Positions 1 to 9,925 of a stretch of 64,000 nt of DNA are shown in pieces. Where the stretch lies: contig CP137683.1 of NCBI GenBank assembly GCA_037976565.1, forward strand, positions 9,120,976 to 9,184,975, in the 5' to 3' direction. The DNA comes from Mesocentrotus franciscanus (Eukaryota; Echinodermata; Echinoidea; Camarodonta; Strongylocentrotidae). Position numbers and translations under genes: made by a program. Under the pieces are notes generated by a model that made no database searches, was not told where the DNA came from, and saw only the letters and a program-made list of their open reading frames with translations. Every line of letters starts with the position of its first letter. Position 1 is the first letter of the stretch.

Positions 1-1039
1 TATTACTATTATTATTCTTATCAAACAAAAAACAGACATTTTATGTACCACATCCATCGAGGATTTAACAGTACTGGAGACATTTTTCTTTTCGCCTCGA
101 GTAATATGTATTCCTTTTCATTTTGCCGATGAACAAAGCAGTTGTAATCAAAACTTAAATTGCCCTTGAGGATTTAATCTTCAGAGCCATTTTTGAAATT
201 CGCAATTCGATGGGATTAGCCCCGAGTTCGAAGGAGTCGTGGACTACACTTATTAAAATTCAAATAACTTCGCTACATGACTTGATTTCTAATTGAGAAA
301 ATTCACGGATAAATTTTGTTGAAAAAAAACTAAGGCAATGATCAAAATCATAAAAATAATGCGAAAAGGGCAATGCTTCAATTGCTTCTAGACAAAAAGT
401 ATATCCCTGTATTCCCAACTCTCTCTCTCTCTCTCTGGAATTCTTTTGGTTTAGCTTAGGGTGGCTGTGAATGTGTTTTCTTATCAATGATTAAAATTAC
501 TTCGGTGCATGATTAGAATTAGGAATTAACAAAGACAGCTGAGCCTTGGTGACTCTCAAAAAGACTATTCAAACCCTAGTAGCTTATGCAAAACACGAGG
601 CCTATGGTTGTTTTGGGTCAAATTCATTAATGTAGTCTCGTTTTGGGGGTTATGAACATAATCCCTTTGTCCCAACTTCCCGACACAATTCGTTTGACTA
701 TTATCATTCCATATCCATTATTTTGTTTCAAATCAAAAGGATTTATTTCCCCATGTATTATCATCCCTTCTCGGGTCGTGGGTACAGAACAAAAACGCAC
801 AATTCCTATGTATTCACATACTAAATCCCCTGACTGAAGTTTTCTTGACGACGGTAAAGGACATGTATATAATTCGGATCTTATACTCTTGTATTAGGGG
901 TCAATATCCCGAGTTCAAGATGCTTAATAATTGGTTGGATAATGGGGGCGGGATATATGCCTTGATGTATAATCTGTATTTTGCAAGTATGATGTAATTA
1001 GCTGAAAGCGATCTCAAGTCTTAGTCAAGAGGTAATTCC
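1..1039. other. AT-rich non-coding DNA
   Basis: I see no gene here. The sequence is AT-rich with a short CT microsatellite near 420-437. The open frames are short and have no recognisable domain. Confidence 0.6.
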
Positions 1040-1045
1040 TTAAAG

Positions 1046-1320
1046 GGCGAGAGAGCGAGAGAGAGAGAGAGAGAGAGTGAGAGAGAGAGAGGGGGGGGGT
1101 GGTGTTGTTGGGGAGACAGAATGCGTGTTTTGCGTGTTGAGTGGATGTGTGTGTTTATCTGTTTGTTTGTGTGTATGTATTTTTAAGAGATTAGAGGGGA
1201 TAGAGAAAGAGAGAGACGGAGACAGAAAGACAGACGGACATAAAATTATATAGAGAGAGACAGAGACAGAGAGAGAGACAGAGAGACGGTCGGAAAGAGA
1301 TAGATAGAGAGGGGGGAGAC
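1046..1320. repeat. GA-rich purine tract
   Basis: This is a long purine-biased stretch made of GA runs, a G9 run near 1090, a GT-rich middle section and GACAGA-type repeats. Long minus-strand frames across it are only leucine/serine low-complexity translations of CT repeats. Confidence 0.85.
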
Positions 1321-1744
1321 ACACAGAGCTAGATATACATAGAGAGTGAGGTTAGAATTGAAAATGACAATGATACATTTAAATGTATACACACATCTGT
1401 TTTTCCAACAAAATCGACACGAGCGTCCCAATTTATTCCTTTCAAACTTTCCACGCTCAGTCCACAAAAAAAATCTGATTAAATACTAGATTCGTCCGTA
1501 ACCTATGCTGATGCACGCGTCGGGAAACGGTCGAACCCTCAAAGGCTTAATCGCCCTTGCTAGTTTATCCGCAGGCGAAAATAAATGCACTGCATACATA
1601 TTTAATTCTAATCAATTTGATGGACAAAAGCTGTTTATGCTGATAACAATGATACAAGCGTGAGGGAATACAATTGCAAATGCTGATTGATTCATACGTT
1701 CATTAGTGATATTACATTGGCTTATCCAGCTGGCGATTTGAGTG

Positions 1745-1772
1745 CCCCCCCCCCTTTTTTTTTGGGGGGGGG
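1745..1772. repeat. C10-T9-G9 homopolymer hairpin
   Basis: A run of ten C, nine T and nine G forms a perfect potential G/C hairpin with a T loop. The flanks (1325-1945) are otherwise unremarkable non-coding DNA. Confidence 0.8.
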
Positions 1773-1945
1773 TCAAATTTATTAGATTTCACGAAATGCT
1801 GGAAAATGTGTAGGCCTAGTAGTAGTAGCTTTATGGAAGTTTACTCGAGAAAAAAAATCAATATCTATAATGTTTTCGCGGCTCATTTCGATTGCGTTAT
1901 TAAAGTGCCAAACAATCCGTCGAGGTACATTAGCTCATGCGATAG

Positions 1946-2110
1946 TAGGGACTTTTAGATTTGCACGTCGACGTAGTGGACTGCCACGTGTGCCATTCTT
2001 TCAAGGCACTGGCCCGTGCCCGACAGTGCCTTAAAAGGACATCACATTACCTTAAAAGGATGACACCGTGGCAGTCCACGTTCTCGTCGTGTAAAATCTA
2101 AAAGTCCCTA
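1946..2110. mobile_element. Fold-back MITE, copy 1 of TAGGGACTTTTAG family
   Basis: The element is a near-complete palindrome. It opens with TAGGGACTTTTAGATTTGCA and closes with the reverse complement, AAATCTAAAAGTCCCTA. The inner arms contain CCTTAAAAGGA and GTGGCAGTCCACG-type blocks. A second copy lies at 61877-62061. TA at both outer ends suggests a TA target site, as in mariner-like elements, but this is inference. It has no coding capacity. Confidence 0.88.
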
Positions 2111-2123
2111 ATATAGAGATATT

Positions 2124-2398
2124 AATAATAATATTCAGCTTTTATATAGCGCGAATCACAATTAAGTCTCTAAGCGCTTCCAAACTTGGATATTATTACC
2201 CCGGCTTTAGCTGTGCTGCCATTATAGCGCTCTAGCATTTCAAGGAATAAATTCCTACCAGGTACCCATTTACTTCACCTGGGTGGAGTGTGGCAAATGT
2301 AGATCAATGTCTTGCCAAAGGGCATTAGTGCGGCGGCGGGACTCGAACCGCGGACCTTGTGATCGACAGTCCGGCGACGTATCCACTCGACCACAACA
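2124..2398 (-). mobile_element. tRNA-derived SINE, most complete copy
   Basis: Read on the minus strand, the right end is a tRNA-like head. It has an A box (TGGTCGAGTGG, 2393-2383) and a perfect B box (GGTTCGAGTCC, 2349-2339) placed as in a pol III promoter. A tRNA-unrelated body follows, including the conserved block around 2260-2320 and a tail near 2130 containing TATATAGCGCG. Related copies lie at 6617, 9249, 19103, 23661, 36031 and 60820. It is a SINE and not a functional tRNA gene, because the acceptor stem and anticodon arm do not fold convincingly. Confidence 0.82.
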
Positions 2399-2410
2399 TA
2401 TTGACGGCTA

Positions 2411-2538
2411 CGAGAGGACTGGCTGTTTTTATACGCTCAAGGGAAAGTTGAATCCGCTGCCATCACCCCGAGGCGCGCCTGGGTGGGCGGCGGATTCAAC
2501 TTTTCCGCGAGCCAGTATAGAAACAGCCAGTCCTCGAG
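2411..2538. mobile_element. Fold-back element (128 bp inverted repeat)
   Basis: The left arm begins CGAGAGGACTGGCTGTTT and the right arm ends AAACAGCCAGTCCTCGAG. The inner arms AGTTGAATCCGC / GCGGATTCAACT also pair. The centre is GC-rich with an AscI-like GGCGCGCC palindrome. It sits directly beside the SINE at 2124-2398. No second copy was seen in the window. Confidence 0.8.
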
Positions 2539-2776
2539 TATTAAAGCAGTCGATATGACTTTTATATGCCGAATTGAAACAAAAATCTACCAAGAATTCT
2601 TACCTTAGCCTTTTATTGAGTAAAGATTGGTTAAAACATCACAGAAAATCTGAGACACTGTCTGTTAATCTTCGCTGGAAAAATGACTGAAAGTTTCAAT
2701 CATTTGGGAATCGAAGAAAAAACCACTGTATGGTGTCCGCGCTCGCACAAAGACAATTTTAACACGTAAAAAAGTG

Positions 2777-2891
2777 GGGATCGCAGTACTCATGCCCCGC
2801 CTACAAGTCCATAGTCGTTAGAAAAGATCCCTAGGGCGCTTTTAAAAAGACTATTGACTGGTAGGCGGGGCATGGCTAAAATCACGACTCC
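2777..2891. mobile_element. Fold-back element
   Basis: CATGCCCCGCCTAC at 2791-2804 pairs with GTAGGCGGGGCATG at 2861-2874. Pairing continues inward for about 28 bases with a few mismatches and more weakly outward. It is a small non-coding inverted-repeat element, probably a MITE. Confidence 0.72.
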
Positions 2892-3712
2892 AATGTCGAC
2901 CAATCAGGTGGCTAGATTTCTAAAGTGAGGTGTATAATATCATTTATAACATGATGACGCGGATCCTAATCAAATGATTGGTTGAGAGCGTACACGTGAC
3001 CAGGCATTTATTTTGCCTAACACGTAATTTTAATAATGACCGGTCATTCGTAAAATCATGTTATAAAACATCATCTTATAAAACAAATAATACACATCAC
3101 TTGTGCGAGTACATTTGGTGTATTAGTAAAATTACCCACACTCGGTACTTTCGAAACAGTTCAAACACCCTCGGCTATATCGCCTAGGGCGTGTTAGACT
3201 GTTCCAAACGTACATTGTCTGGGTAATTCTTACTCATGCCCTCACTGCTGTGTATTATTTGTATATCAACGCATTGCTTGCACTATGCATTATGCAATTT
3301 GTTCTTTGTTCGGTGCACTCTTTCATGTTGCGTAAAAGACTGCGCTAATCTCTGACGCAGTCATACGGCAGCGAATTACGCCTAGAGTCAGGGTCTTCAA
3401 ACGGAGGAAGGGTACACCTTCTTCGCCCCATGCCTATACAGCCAACGCCGCCGCGATCGCAGGGATTGCTTGCAGAGAAATGAAATCGGATCTTTCGTGT
3501 TTTTGAAAGGTGTGAAAACCTTTCCATGCATTATGCTTGATTTGATACATGGGAGACAAATCCGAAGTTACGGTGCTGATTATACCACCATCATTGCAGT
3601 GTCATTGACGAAGCGTTACAAAACACAACGGCAGACGGATGCTCGGAGTTTATGGTCGTTAGTGAAAGAGGCCATTAGGGGAGTTTGGCCAACCCGGTTG
3701 GAGTTGGGAAAA
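2892..3712. other. Non-coding, with a CpG-richer patch
   Basis: I recognise no gene. A GC-richer, CpG-containing patch lies at about 3340-3480 with short open frames on both strands. These show no domain and no convincing splice context. Confidence 0.5.
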
Positions 3713-3819
3713 ATACAGTAGAGCTCGCGGGCAAGTACCCATGCGCTTTTACCCGCGGGTGCATTTTTACATAGGCGCCCGTGGGCGCGATGGGTACTTG
3801 CCCGCGAGCTCTACTGTAT
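3713..3819. mobile_element. Fold-back element (107 bp, near-perfect arms)
   Basis: The left arm ATACAGTAGAGCTCGCGGGC pairs exactly with the right arm GCCCGCGAGCTCTACTGTAT. AAGTACCCAT / ATGGGTACTT and GCGGGTGC / GCGCCCGTG continue the hairpin. The near identity of the arms suggests a fairly young insertion or gene conversion between arms. Confidence 0.85.
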
Positions 3820-4170
3820 GGCGAATACTACTTTGTTGGGCAACCAGCCAAGCACAAAACAAACAAAAATAAGCCATGCTGTGACCGAGTGAAACCAAGT
3901 TGGCCATACTCTGATGGCTCTGGCTGTATACCTCGATTTAAGGGGTAACTTTTTAGGATTTCATCTTCTCAACATGAAATAGTGGCATATCGTAGAGACA
4001 CGCATCCACTTTCGCAATGTTGACACGATACGGTGGCATGTCACGAATACATTCAATGAGGGGCACAAGGGGGCACAAGGAGCCACCACTCTTTCTAAAT
4101 TGATATGGAGTGCGATATAAAAAAAAAATTAAAAGGCCACTGATGAGGGGTAGGGTGGGAAAACGGGGTC
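3820..4170. other. Non-coding spacer
   Basis: I see no gene or repeat of note between two transposon-like elements. Confidence 0.5.
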
Positions 4171-4719
4171 TTAAAGGTACTATCATACTATGTCCCTTTT
4201 GCAGCCAACATCAAATTCTGTAGAACTTTGCAGGAATTATTAATATGTCACGTATGTCCTATCTGTGAAATTTAAACGTTAGCAGTGTCCTAGTATTCAC
4301 ATTATACAAGGAAACCCATTTATTTTCAAGACTTCACTGTCAGACACTGATTGAGTGACCGACTGACTTCTTTTTTTCTTTGGTAATAACGTACATAAAA
4401 TGAGCTGTAAAGGGAACATGAGCATTTGTCTACATCAATAACCCACTTGTTTTAATGGCCAAAATTAAACTGTTTGAATCTTTGCGCAGCACAAAGCGTA
4501 CGACCATTCGGTACAAGGGTCTGAAAATCAGACTATTTAATAAAAGCATTGCTATCCCTAAAGTCGATTCGACAACTAACGGTCGTTATTTTTCCACAAA
4601 AATACATGTTCAAGCCCTTTCGTTTCGAGGGTAGTTCTAAATAAGTATTATCTTTCAAATGCCGTTGGAATTTAACCTTTTCATTTGTTTGGCCTGCAAA
4701 TGGGACATAGTACCTTTAA
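4171..4719 (+). mobile_element. TTAA-flanked MITE family B, copy 1
   Basis: This 549-bp element begins TTAAAGGTACTAT and ends GGGACATAGTACCTTTAA. The terminal inverted repeat consensus is TTAAAGRTACTATGTCCC. This copy has a small insertion inside the left repeat. Copies 2-4 are at 36779-37315, 46134-46667 and 52236-52774 (inverted). All four have TTAA at both ends and no longer duplication outside it, so TTAA is the likely target-site duplication. No transposase is encoded. Confidence 0.9.
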
Positions 4720-5039
4720 CATATTTTTTAAGGCTCATGTTCTCCTTTCCCTTTCTTTCTCTCTCATTTCTCTCCCCTCTTTTCCCCCGCCGTTGTCTTT
4801 GCCGGGATAGGGGGCATTGTGCTTTCCAATCAGAAATTGCAAATATCAAACATGTACAATATTCCGCTAAATTTGTAATAATAAATGGTGCCGAAATGGT
4901 TGAGTCTGCACGCTATGATTCCCTGATTATTCGCCCTAGAAACATGCACTGGAAGGCAATACATATTTATGTCATATCTCAAATTGGAAAAGTGATCTAA
5001 ATTTCACGACGATATGCCTGTGGAGTAAGTTCCATCCAG
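4720..5039. other. Spacer with CT-rich tract
   Basis: A pyrimidine tract of CTTTCTCT type lies at about 4740-4795. The rest is unremarkable. Confidence 0.5.
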
Positions 5040-5640
5040 CTTTAAAGGTCACCGTGATGTAGAAAATTAACCCGTTTTAATCAGCTGATTTTCCATACCA
5101 GATCAAGCAGTCATGAGAACAAATTTCCGCTACAGATGATGTGTTATTCATAAACTTCAAACGTTACAAAGTAAAATATCTTCAAGATCTATAACAGTTA
5201 TTTTCTTTAAACAGTCCTGATTTTCTCAGATAGAGATAACCATGTTTAAGATAGACCCCCGATGTAGACAATTAACCCGTTTAAATCATCCAGATTTTCC
5301 ATAACAGATCAAACCGTCATGAGTAAGACTTTCCCCCAAAAGCATGATGTGTATCTTCAAGATCTAGACCAGTTATTTTCATTAAACAGTCCTGATTTTC
5401 TCAGATAGGGATAACCATATTCAAGATAGACACCCGATGTAGAAAATTAACCCGTTTAAATCATCCAGATTTTCCATAACAGATCAAACCGTCATGAGCA
5501 ATACTTTCCCCCAAAAGCACGATGCGTATCTTCAAGATCTAGACCAGTTATTTTCTTTAAATAGTCACAATTTTTTCAGATAGAGATGAACATGCTACAG
5601 ATAAACCCCCAATATAGAAAATTAACCCGTTTAAATCAAC
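5040..5640 (+). repeat. Degenerate tandem array, ~175-bp unit
   Basis: The phrase GATGTAGAAAATTAACCCG recurs at 5055, 5261, 5436 and about 5611 (spacings 206, 175 and 175). The text between, including TTCCATAACAGATCAAACCG and TCTTCAAGATCTA, repeats in the same order. Units 2 and 3 are nearly identical. The first unit carries about 30 extra bases. Confidence 0.9.
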
Positions 5641-6235
5641 ATAGCGCTTAATATCGTCGATACATATCGATGTATACTCCCCAGGACAATGTTGTCGGAT
5701 GAAGCTGCTGTTTTTTTGTTGATTTTGCTTGTTTTTAATATCTACACGCTGCCTATTGAAGTATTGTAGTACTTTGTCATTTGTATGATGTAATCGTAGA
5801 CACTTGCACAGCCCTAGAGGGCTCGGAATATGCAATTGAGTTAACTTTCTCTTTATAAGTGAACATGCCTTCCTATAATTAATTCTCTTCTCAGTTTTTC
5901 CTCCATTTACTATATTTTCTTTCCTAACAACGTTGTGTTATACAATATGTAATTTTCATAATAATATCTATAATGTAGATCAAGTTCTCTCAGTAACTGT
6001 GTTACCTTATTATGGGCGTTCCCAACACAAGCTGTGCTTTTCAGCCTCTTCCTGTTATCTGAATTATTTACTGTATACTATATTTTGAAATCATTGTTAC
6101 ATATATCATTTATATACACATTATGTTTCACATTGTACCGTCGAGAAGGAAAACAAAAATGTTAAATGTTAAATTTCTCTACGCGCTTTGGATGTATATT
6201 CATGATGATGTTATATTTATGGATGCAGAGGCTTC
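5641..6235. other. AT-rich non-coding DNA
   Basis: No gene is recognised. Minus-strand frames run from here into the tandem array but have no domain features. Confidence 0.5.
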
Positions 6236-6400
6236 GGAGAAAGAGCCCGATGTAGGAAATTATCAAGTCGTAATCTGCCTGAGATTTCCTACCGGATCAA
6301 GCGGTCATGAAGGGATTTACTCCGACAACATGAAATATTCATTCTTATGTATCATTCATGAAAGACAAACGATTGACTGTGAATGCTAATTATTTTCCAC
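6236..6400 (+). repeat. Diverged, detached unit of the 5.0-5.6 kb tandem array
   Basis: CCCGATGTAGGAAATTA, then a TTTCCTACCGGATCAAGCGG block and GTCATGA, follow the same order as the array at 5040-5640. The unit is more diverged and is separated by about 600 bp. Confidence 0.6.
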
Positions 6401-6504
6401 TTTTTCCCTTGAACTGGAAATGTGAAATAAAACCTGCATGAATGGATCGTTTTGTTCCTGTTTTTAATAAAAAATAACCATTGCAAGATGGTGATGATGA
6501 TCTT

Positions 6505-6625
6505 AATAATAAGAAGAAGAAGAAGAAGAAAAGGAAGAAAAAAAAAAGAAAAAGAAAAAGAAGAAAAAATAAGAACAAAACAACTACAACGACAACAGCA
6601 ACAACAACAACAAAATAATAATAAC
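6505..6625 (+). repeat. AAG/AAAAAG/AAC/AAT simple-repeat tract
   Basis: An almost pure purine AAG-type tract grades into (AAC)n and then AATAAT, which leads into the SINE tail. Poly-lysine, poly-glutamine and poly-valine frames here are artefacts. Confidence 0.88.
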
Positions 6626-6858
6626 AATAATAGCAATATTTATATTGCGCACGTATCCATCCCAGGGGATGCTTAAGGCGCCTACCGAATAGCATTATTT
6701 CCCCTGGCTTTAGCCCAGCTTCCCTAAGGCGCTAAAAGCATTCAAGCCATTCATTCTTCGCAGGTCCCCATTCACTACACTTGAGTGGAGAGCGGCAAAT
6801 GTAGATTAATGGTTTGCCAAAGGGACATTAATGCCGCTGCGGGACTTGAACCGTCATA
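6617..6858 (-). mobile_element. tRNA-derived SINE, copy 2 (head truncated)
   Basis: The order matches the copy at 2124-2398: a TATATTGCGC tail, an AAGGCGC block, CCCATTCACTACACTTGAGT, GGCAAATGTAGATTAATG, and the B-box complement GGACTTGAACC at about 6842-6852. Homology stops just after the B box, so the A-box end is missing. Confidence 0.78.
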
Positions 6859-7007
6859 CGTCATACCGAAATGCGTCATTGTAATGTTCGTATGTTTCGA
6901 TAAGTGCCGGACAAGGCTATCGAAGGTTGCTAGGGTCTCTGCGATCGTGTTGTACCAAACAAGGAAAATTGAAATAGGACTTTTTGAATGGTTCACATAT
7001 TAGTCCA

Positions 7008-7139
7008 GGGCCCCGTCTTACAAAGAGTTGATATAAATCGCAACCATGTACATAAGAGATAGGAGACTGCAAACTTGCGATTGATTGGAGGACTTGCGAT
7101 TGATTTGGATCAATCGCAAGTCTTTATAAGACGGGGCCC
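7008..7139. mobile_element. MITE with GGGCCCCGTCTTA terminal inverted repeats
   Basis: The left end GGGCCCCGTCTTA pairs with the right end TAAGACGGGGCCC. Internal TTGCGATTGAT blocks recur in both orientations, so most of the 132 bp can fold back. The termini resemble a class of short GGGCCCC-ended MITEs common in marine animals (recollection, not searched). Confidence 0.82.
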
Positions 7140-8416
7140 AGTTGTATCAAAAGCACATGTGCCGTATTTCTATTTGGTGTGTTCCATCCATGATTTTTTT
7201 AAATCGATTTTAGTGTGAATATCTGAAGTGGAACCCAAATGGAGGCTACCAATAATATCTGTCTGCACCGCAAACTAATCTCACTGAGATTCGATTATGT
7301 TCATGTTCACACAGCTGTCTCTGTTTTGTTTGTTTACATTTACCCGTTAGGCGAGGGAATTAACATCCTGGCCAGGGATACAAATTATTTATCCTCTAAT
7401 GTTTTCAATATCTTAAATAATGGTGGCAAAACTACACAGCAGCTTATTATTGTTAATATCTCGCTATCTATCAAGTGCTACTGCCAAAGTAATCTCAGGA
7501 CAAGACTTCCGGTCAACAACGAAGTTATTCATACCGTTACCAAATTCTGTAATTGTTAAAGTATGTGAAATTATTGATTTGTCCCGATTTATGTTTCTTG
7601 AGAATGTGACATATTTAATCTTACATCTCAAGGTATTCAACGAAGTACCTAATTCAAACAGTCAACCTTTCATTCTTGAGTTAAGAAAACCACAAAAACA
7701 TCAAATTTACACGGGGTATGAATAACTTGGTTGTTAACTTTAGATGCCTTACCAAAACAACCTGACGTAGGTTTTAATTTTAAGATATTCTTGGAAAATA
7801 TACATTAATATAAAAAAAGTGTCATAGACGGGTACTGTGACTTCTTAGCTGCATTTTGTTCTCCGAGCACGTAAACGTCCTTTCGTTTAGCCTCCCAAAC
7901 GAGGTAGACATTTCTTTTTATGTTCACGAATAATATCATGAATACAGTCATGATGCGACGGTACATTTCTTTTGATTTTCCGAACTGCTTAACGAAGCAA
8001 GCTGAACATCATAATCGGGAATATATCTAGATTTTCTCGAAAGCATGAATCGTAATTTTCAAATCTCCATTTAATTATCTCATTTAAAAGGTGACATTAC
8101 CATACTCCAAAATACCATCTGACGCCTGCAATTAACCATTCACTGCTAAAAGCAAAAAAAGAAAGATTTTTTGCTGGAAAAGTGAAGGTGAAATTTTTTT
8201 TTAAAGGAGAAGATTTGTGGAAGGAAAGCGAAGCTCATCATTGACAGATTAATTGGCGCGGCGGATACGAGGAGTGCTCCATCGCACACCATTAACGAAG
8301 GGCGGAATTTCCGTTCGTAGTCATAGCGACGCCTAGTTTTCTTCTCCCGCCAAAACCCCGCTGCCGTCTAGGTGCGGGTTAAAAATTAACTCATACATCA
8401 TTGGCTAGTAACATTT
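7140..8416. other. Non-coding, one dispersed-repeat fragment
   Basis: I see no supported gene. The segment at about 7561-7612 (GTATGTGAAATTATTGA ... CTTGAGAATGTGACAT) matches the reverse complement of about 31262-31313, which marks an unclassified dispersed repeat. The open frames of about 100 codons in 7239-7725 overlap each other in two phases and have no domain. Confidence 0.5.
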
Positions 8417-8725
8417 TCAAGAGGCTTTTGAAACGGGGGGTGGTAGGTCCCGATTAGGCTCATCAATTTGAATTGGATGAGATGATAAGTGAACCTTTGG
8501 ATTGTCTCGTTGGTCGTGATAAGATGTCTTTTGGGAGTTGGACGAAAATGCATCTCCCTTCACGCCGGAAAACAAGGACAATTTGTTACGATCAAGGACG
8601 AAAGAGTAAAAAGGAGAGTGCTTTTTAAAGGCAGATTCATTGCATTGGCCATGTATTGCGACTCTCGATGTCCGAAAATTGCGGGGTAACTGTCTTTTCC
8701 TTTTCACTGTCATCGTAAAGCACAT
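8417..8725 (-). other. Orphan open frame of 102 codons
   Basis: This is a non-repetitive minus-strand frame beginning MCFTMTVKRKRQLPRNF. It is basic at the start and Ser/Asn/His-rich later. There is no signal peptide, membrane segment, cysteine pattern or recognised domain, and no clear splice sites. It may be chance; I list it because its sequence is complex and not built from repeats. Confidence 0.15.
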
Positions 8726-9248
8726 TTTACAGTAACTCCAAGTATGTAACGCTTAATGGTGAAGGAGATTTATTAAAGAAGGAGAGAGAGAGAGAGAGAG
8801 AATAAGGAAAAGATATTTACTTAAAAGGAGGGAGAAAATGGATTAATAGAAGGTGTTAACGAAAATGCCATTTTCAAGTTGTTTCATTAATAAAAATATA
8901 TTACTTTAAATTACAAAATGTATTGAAACGATCACGAAATAGTAAAACATGAACGAGGAGACAGCTTATAAAGGCAAGAGCCTTAAAAGTGCTGTAACCA
9001 AAAGATTGATAGCAACAAACAAAGATGGCAAATATATATAAGTACTGAGTACAAAGAGAAGCAAAACGAAATGAAGCAGTAAAGCGAGAGAAAAGCCTAA
9101 TCAAAGATTAAGTAAATTAAGAATTTAAGTATTCGATCTTAGTGACTTTATTACCCTCATTTTCAAGACATTTAGGGAAGGATTGCATTTGATATGATTT
9201 TAGCTACATTAGTTGTTGCTAACGGTAGATGAAACTGTAGCACTTAGT
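8726..9248. other. Non-coding with short GA microsatellite
   Basis: A (GA)n run lies at 8782-8801. The rest is AT-rich DNA with no gene seen. Confidence 0.55.
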
Positions 9249-9353
9249 GCATTCAAAATGTTCAAGGAATAAATTCGTCAAGGGACCCACTTACTATACC
9301 TGGTAGTAAATGTCTGGCAAGCGTTGATAAATGTCTTGTCAAAGGACGTAAAC
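9249..9353 (-). mobile_element. SINE body fragment
   Basis: TTCAAGGAATAAATTCGTCA, then CCCACTTACTATACCTGG and ATAAATGTCTTGTCAAAGGA, match the central body of the SINE at 2124-2398. Both ends are lost. Confidence 0.65.
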
Positions 9354-9420
9354 CTTATGGCATTGTAAGGTTTAAAGAAGTGCCTAAGTGCACAATCACG
9401 TCAGAAAAGTTTATGAGGGG

Positions 9421-9546
9421 AAACTTTCAAGAAACAAGAACTTCAAAAGAAGCGACTTCTTAAAGATCGATGCTAGGTGTCGTGATCATCATCATGACAC
9501 GATCCTGATGTCTTGAGTCAAATTCCTTTCCAATAAAAACACTATG
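9421..9546 (-). pseudogene. Broken duplicate of the exon-like unit at 9754-9898
   Basis: Read on the minus strand, a polypyrimidine tract ending TTTCTAG (about 9560-9553) is followed by codons for SVFIGKEFDSRHQDRV and then MMMITTPSIDL. An in-frame TAA comes next, then EVASFEV. The neighbouring copy reads GVFIGQEFDSKDQGRV and PYIDLEEVASFEI, so the Glu codon has become a stop here. The two copies lie about 313 bp apart in the same orientation. The conserved reading suggests a duplicated exon that decayed, though it could be a fragment of a transposon gene. The product is unknown. Confidence 0.35.
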
Positions 9547-9753
9547 TGGGTCTAGAAATTAAAGGGGTATTGCAATTTTGGGGAGTCACCTGTCTACCTC
9601 CTTTGATAAACAGCAAGTCAACAAGGATATCCCAAACATGCCCCCGTTGTTACGCCATTGCTAAGAACTAGAGCGGTGATACCTTGCACCTGCTCTTGAA
9701 ATTAGCAACAAAACAATCTAGGGGCGCACCCCTCCTTCGACCCCTTGATACAC

Positions 9754-9898
9754 CATTTTCTTCTTTGGCAATCTCAAAGGAAGCAACTTCTTCAAGATCG
9801 ATGTATGGTGTCGTGCTGATCATCATGACACGACCCTGGTCTTTTGAGTCAAATTCCTGTCCAATAAATACGCCGGACGTGAGGGCTATTAGCTGCCG
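9754..9898 (-). CDS. Candidate internal exon, product unknown
   Basis: A minus-strand open segment begins after a possible acceptor (TTTTGATTTACCAG). It reads RQLIALTSGVFIGQEF, then DSKDQGRVMMISTTPYIDL and EEVASFEIAKEENG, and could end at a GT near 9753, giving 145 nt. The donor context GTGTAT is weak. The frame stays open beyond both splice sites (9668-9925). It is supported by a diverged tandem copy at 9421-9546 that keeps the same amino-acid text except for one stop. I recognise no domain. It may be a real exon, a relic of a duplicated gene, or part of an old mobile element. Confidence 0.3.
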
Positions 9899-9925
9899 CT
9901 GGTAAATCAAAAGGCCCGCTAACAT

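Noticed and set aside
2330..2397. Possible tRNA gene (perfect B box, good A box)
   Set aside because: It is fused to a SINE body, related copies are scattered in the window, and the cloverleaf does not close. It is a tRNA-derived SINE head.
2283..2558. 91-codon frame with RRRDSNRGPCD text
   Set aside because: It lies across a SINE head and a fold-back element. The Arg-rich text is the tRNA-like B-box region read in one frame.
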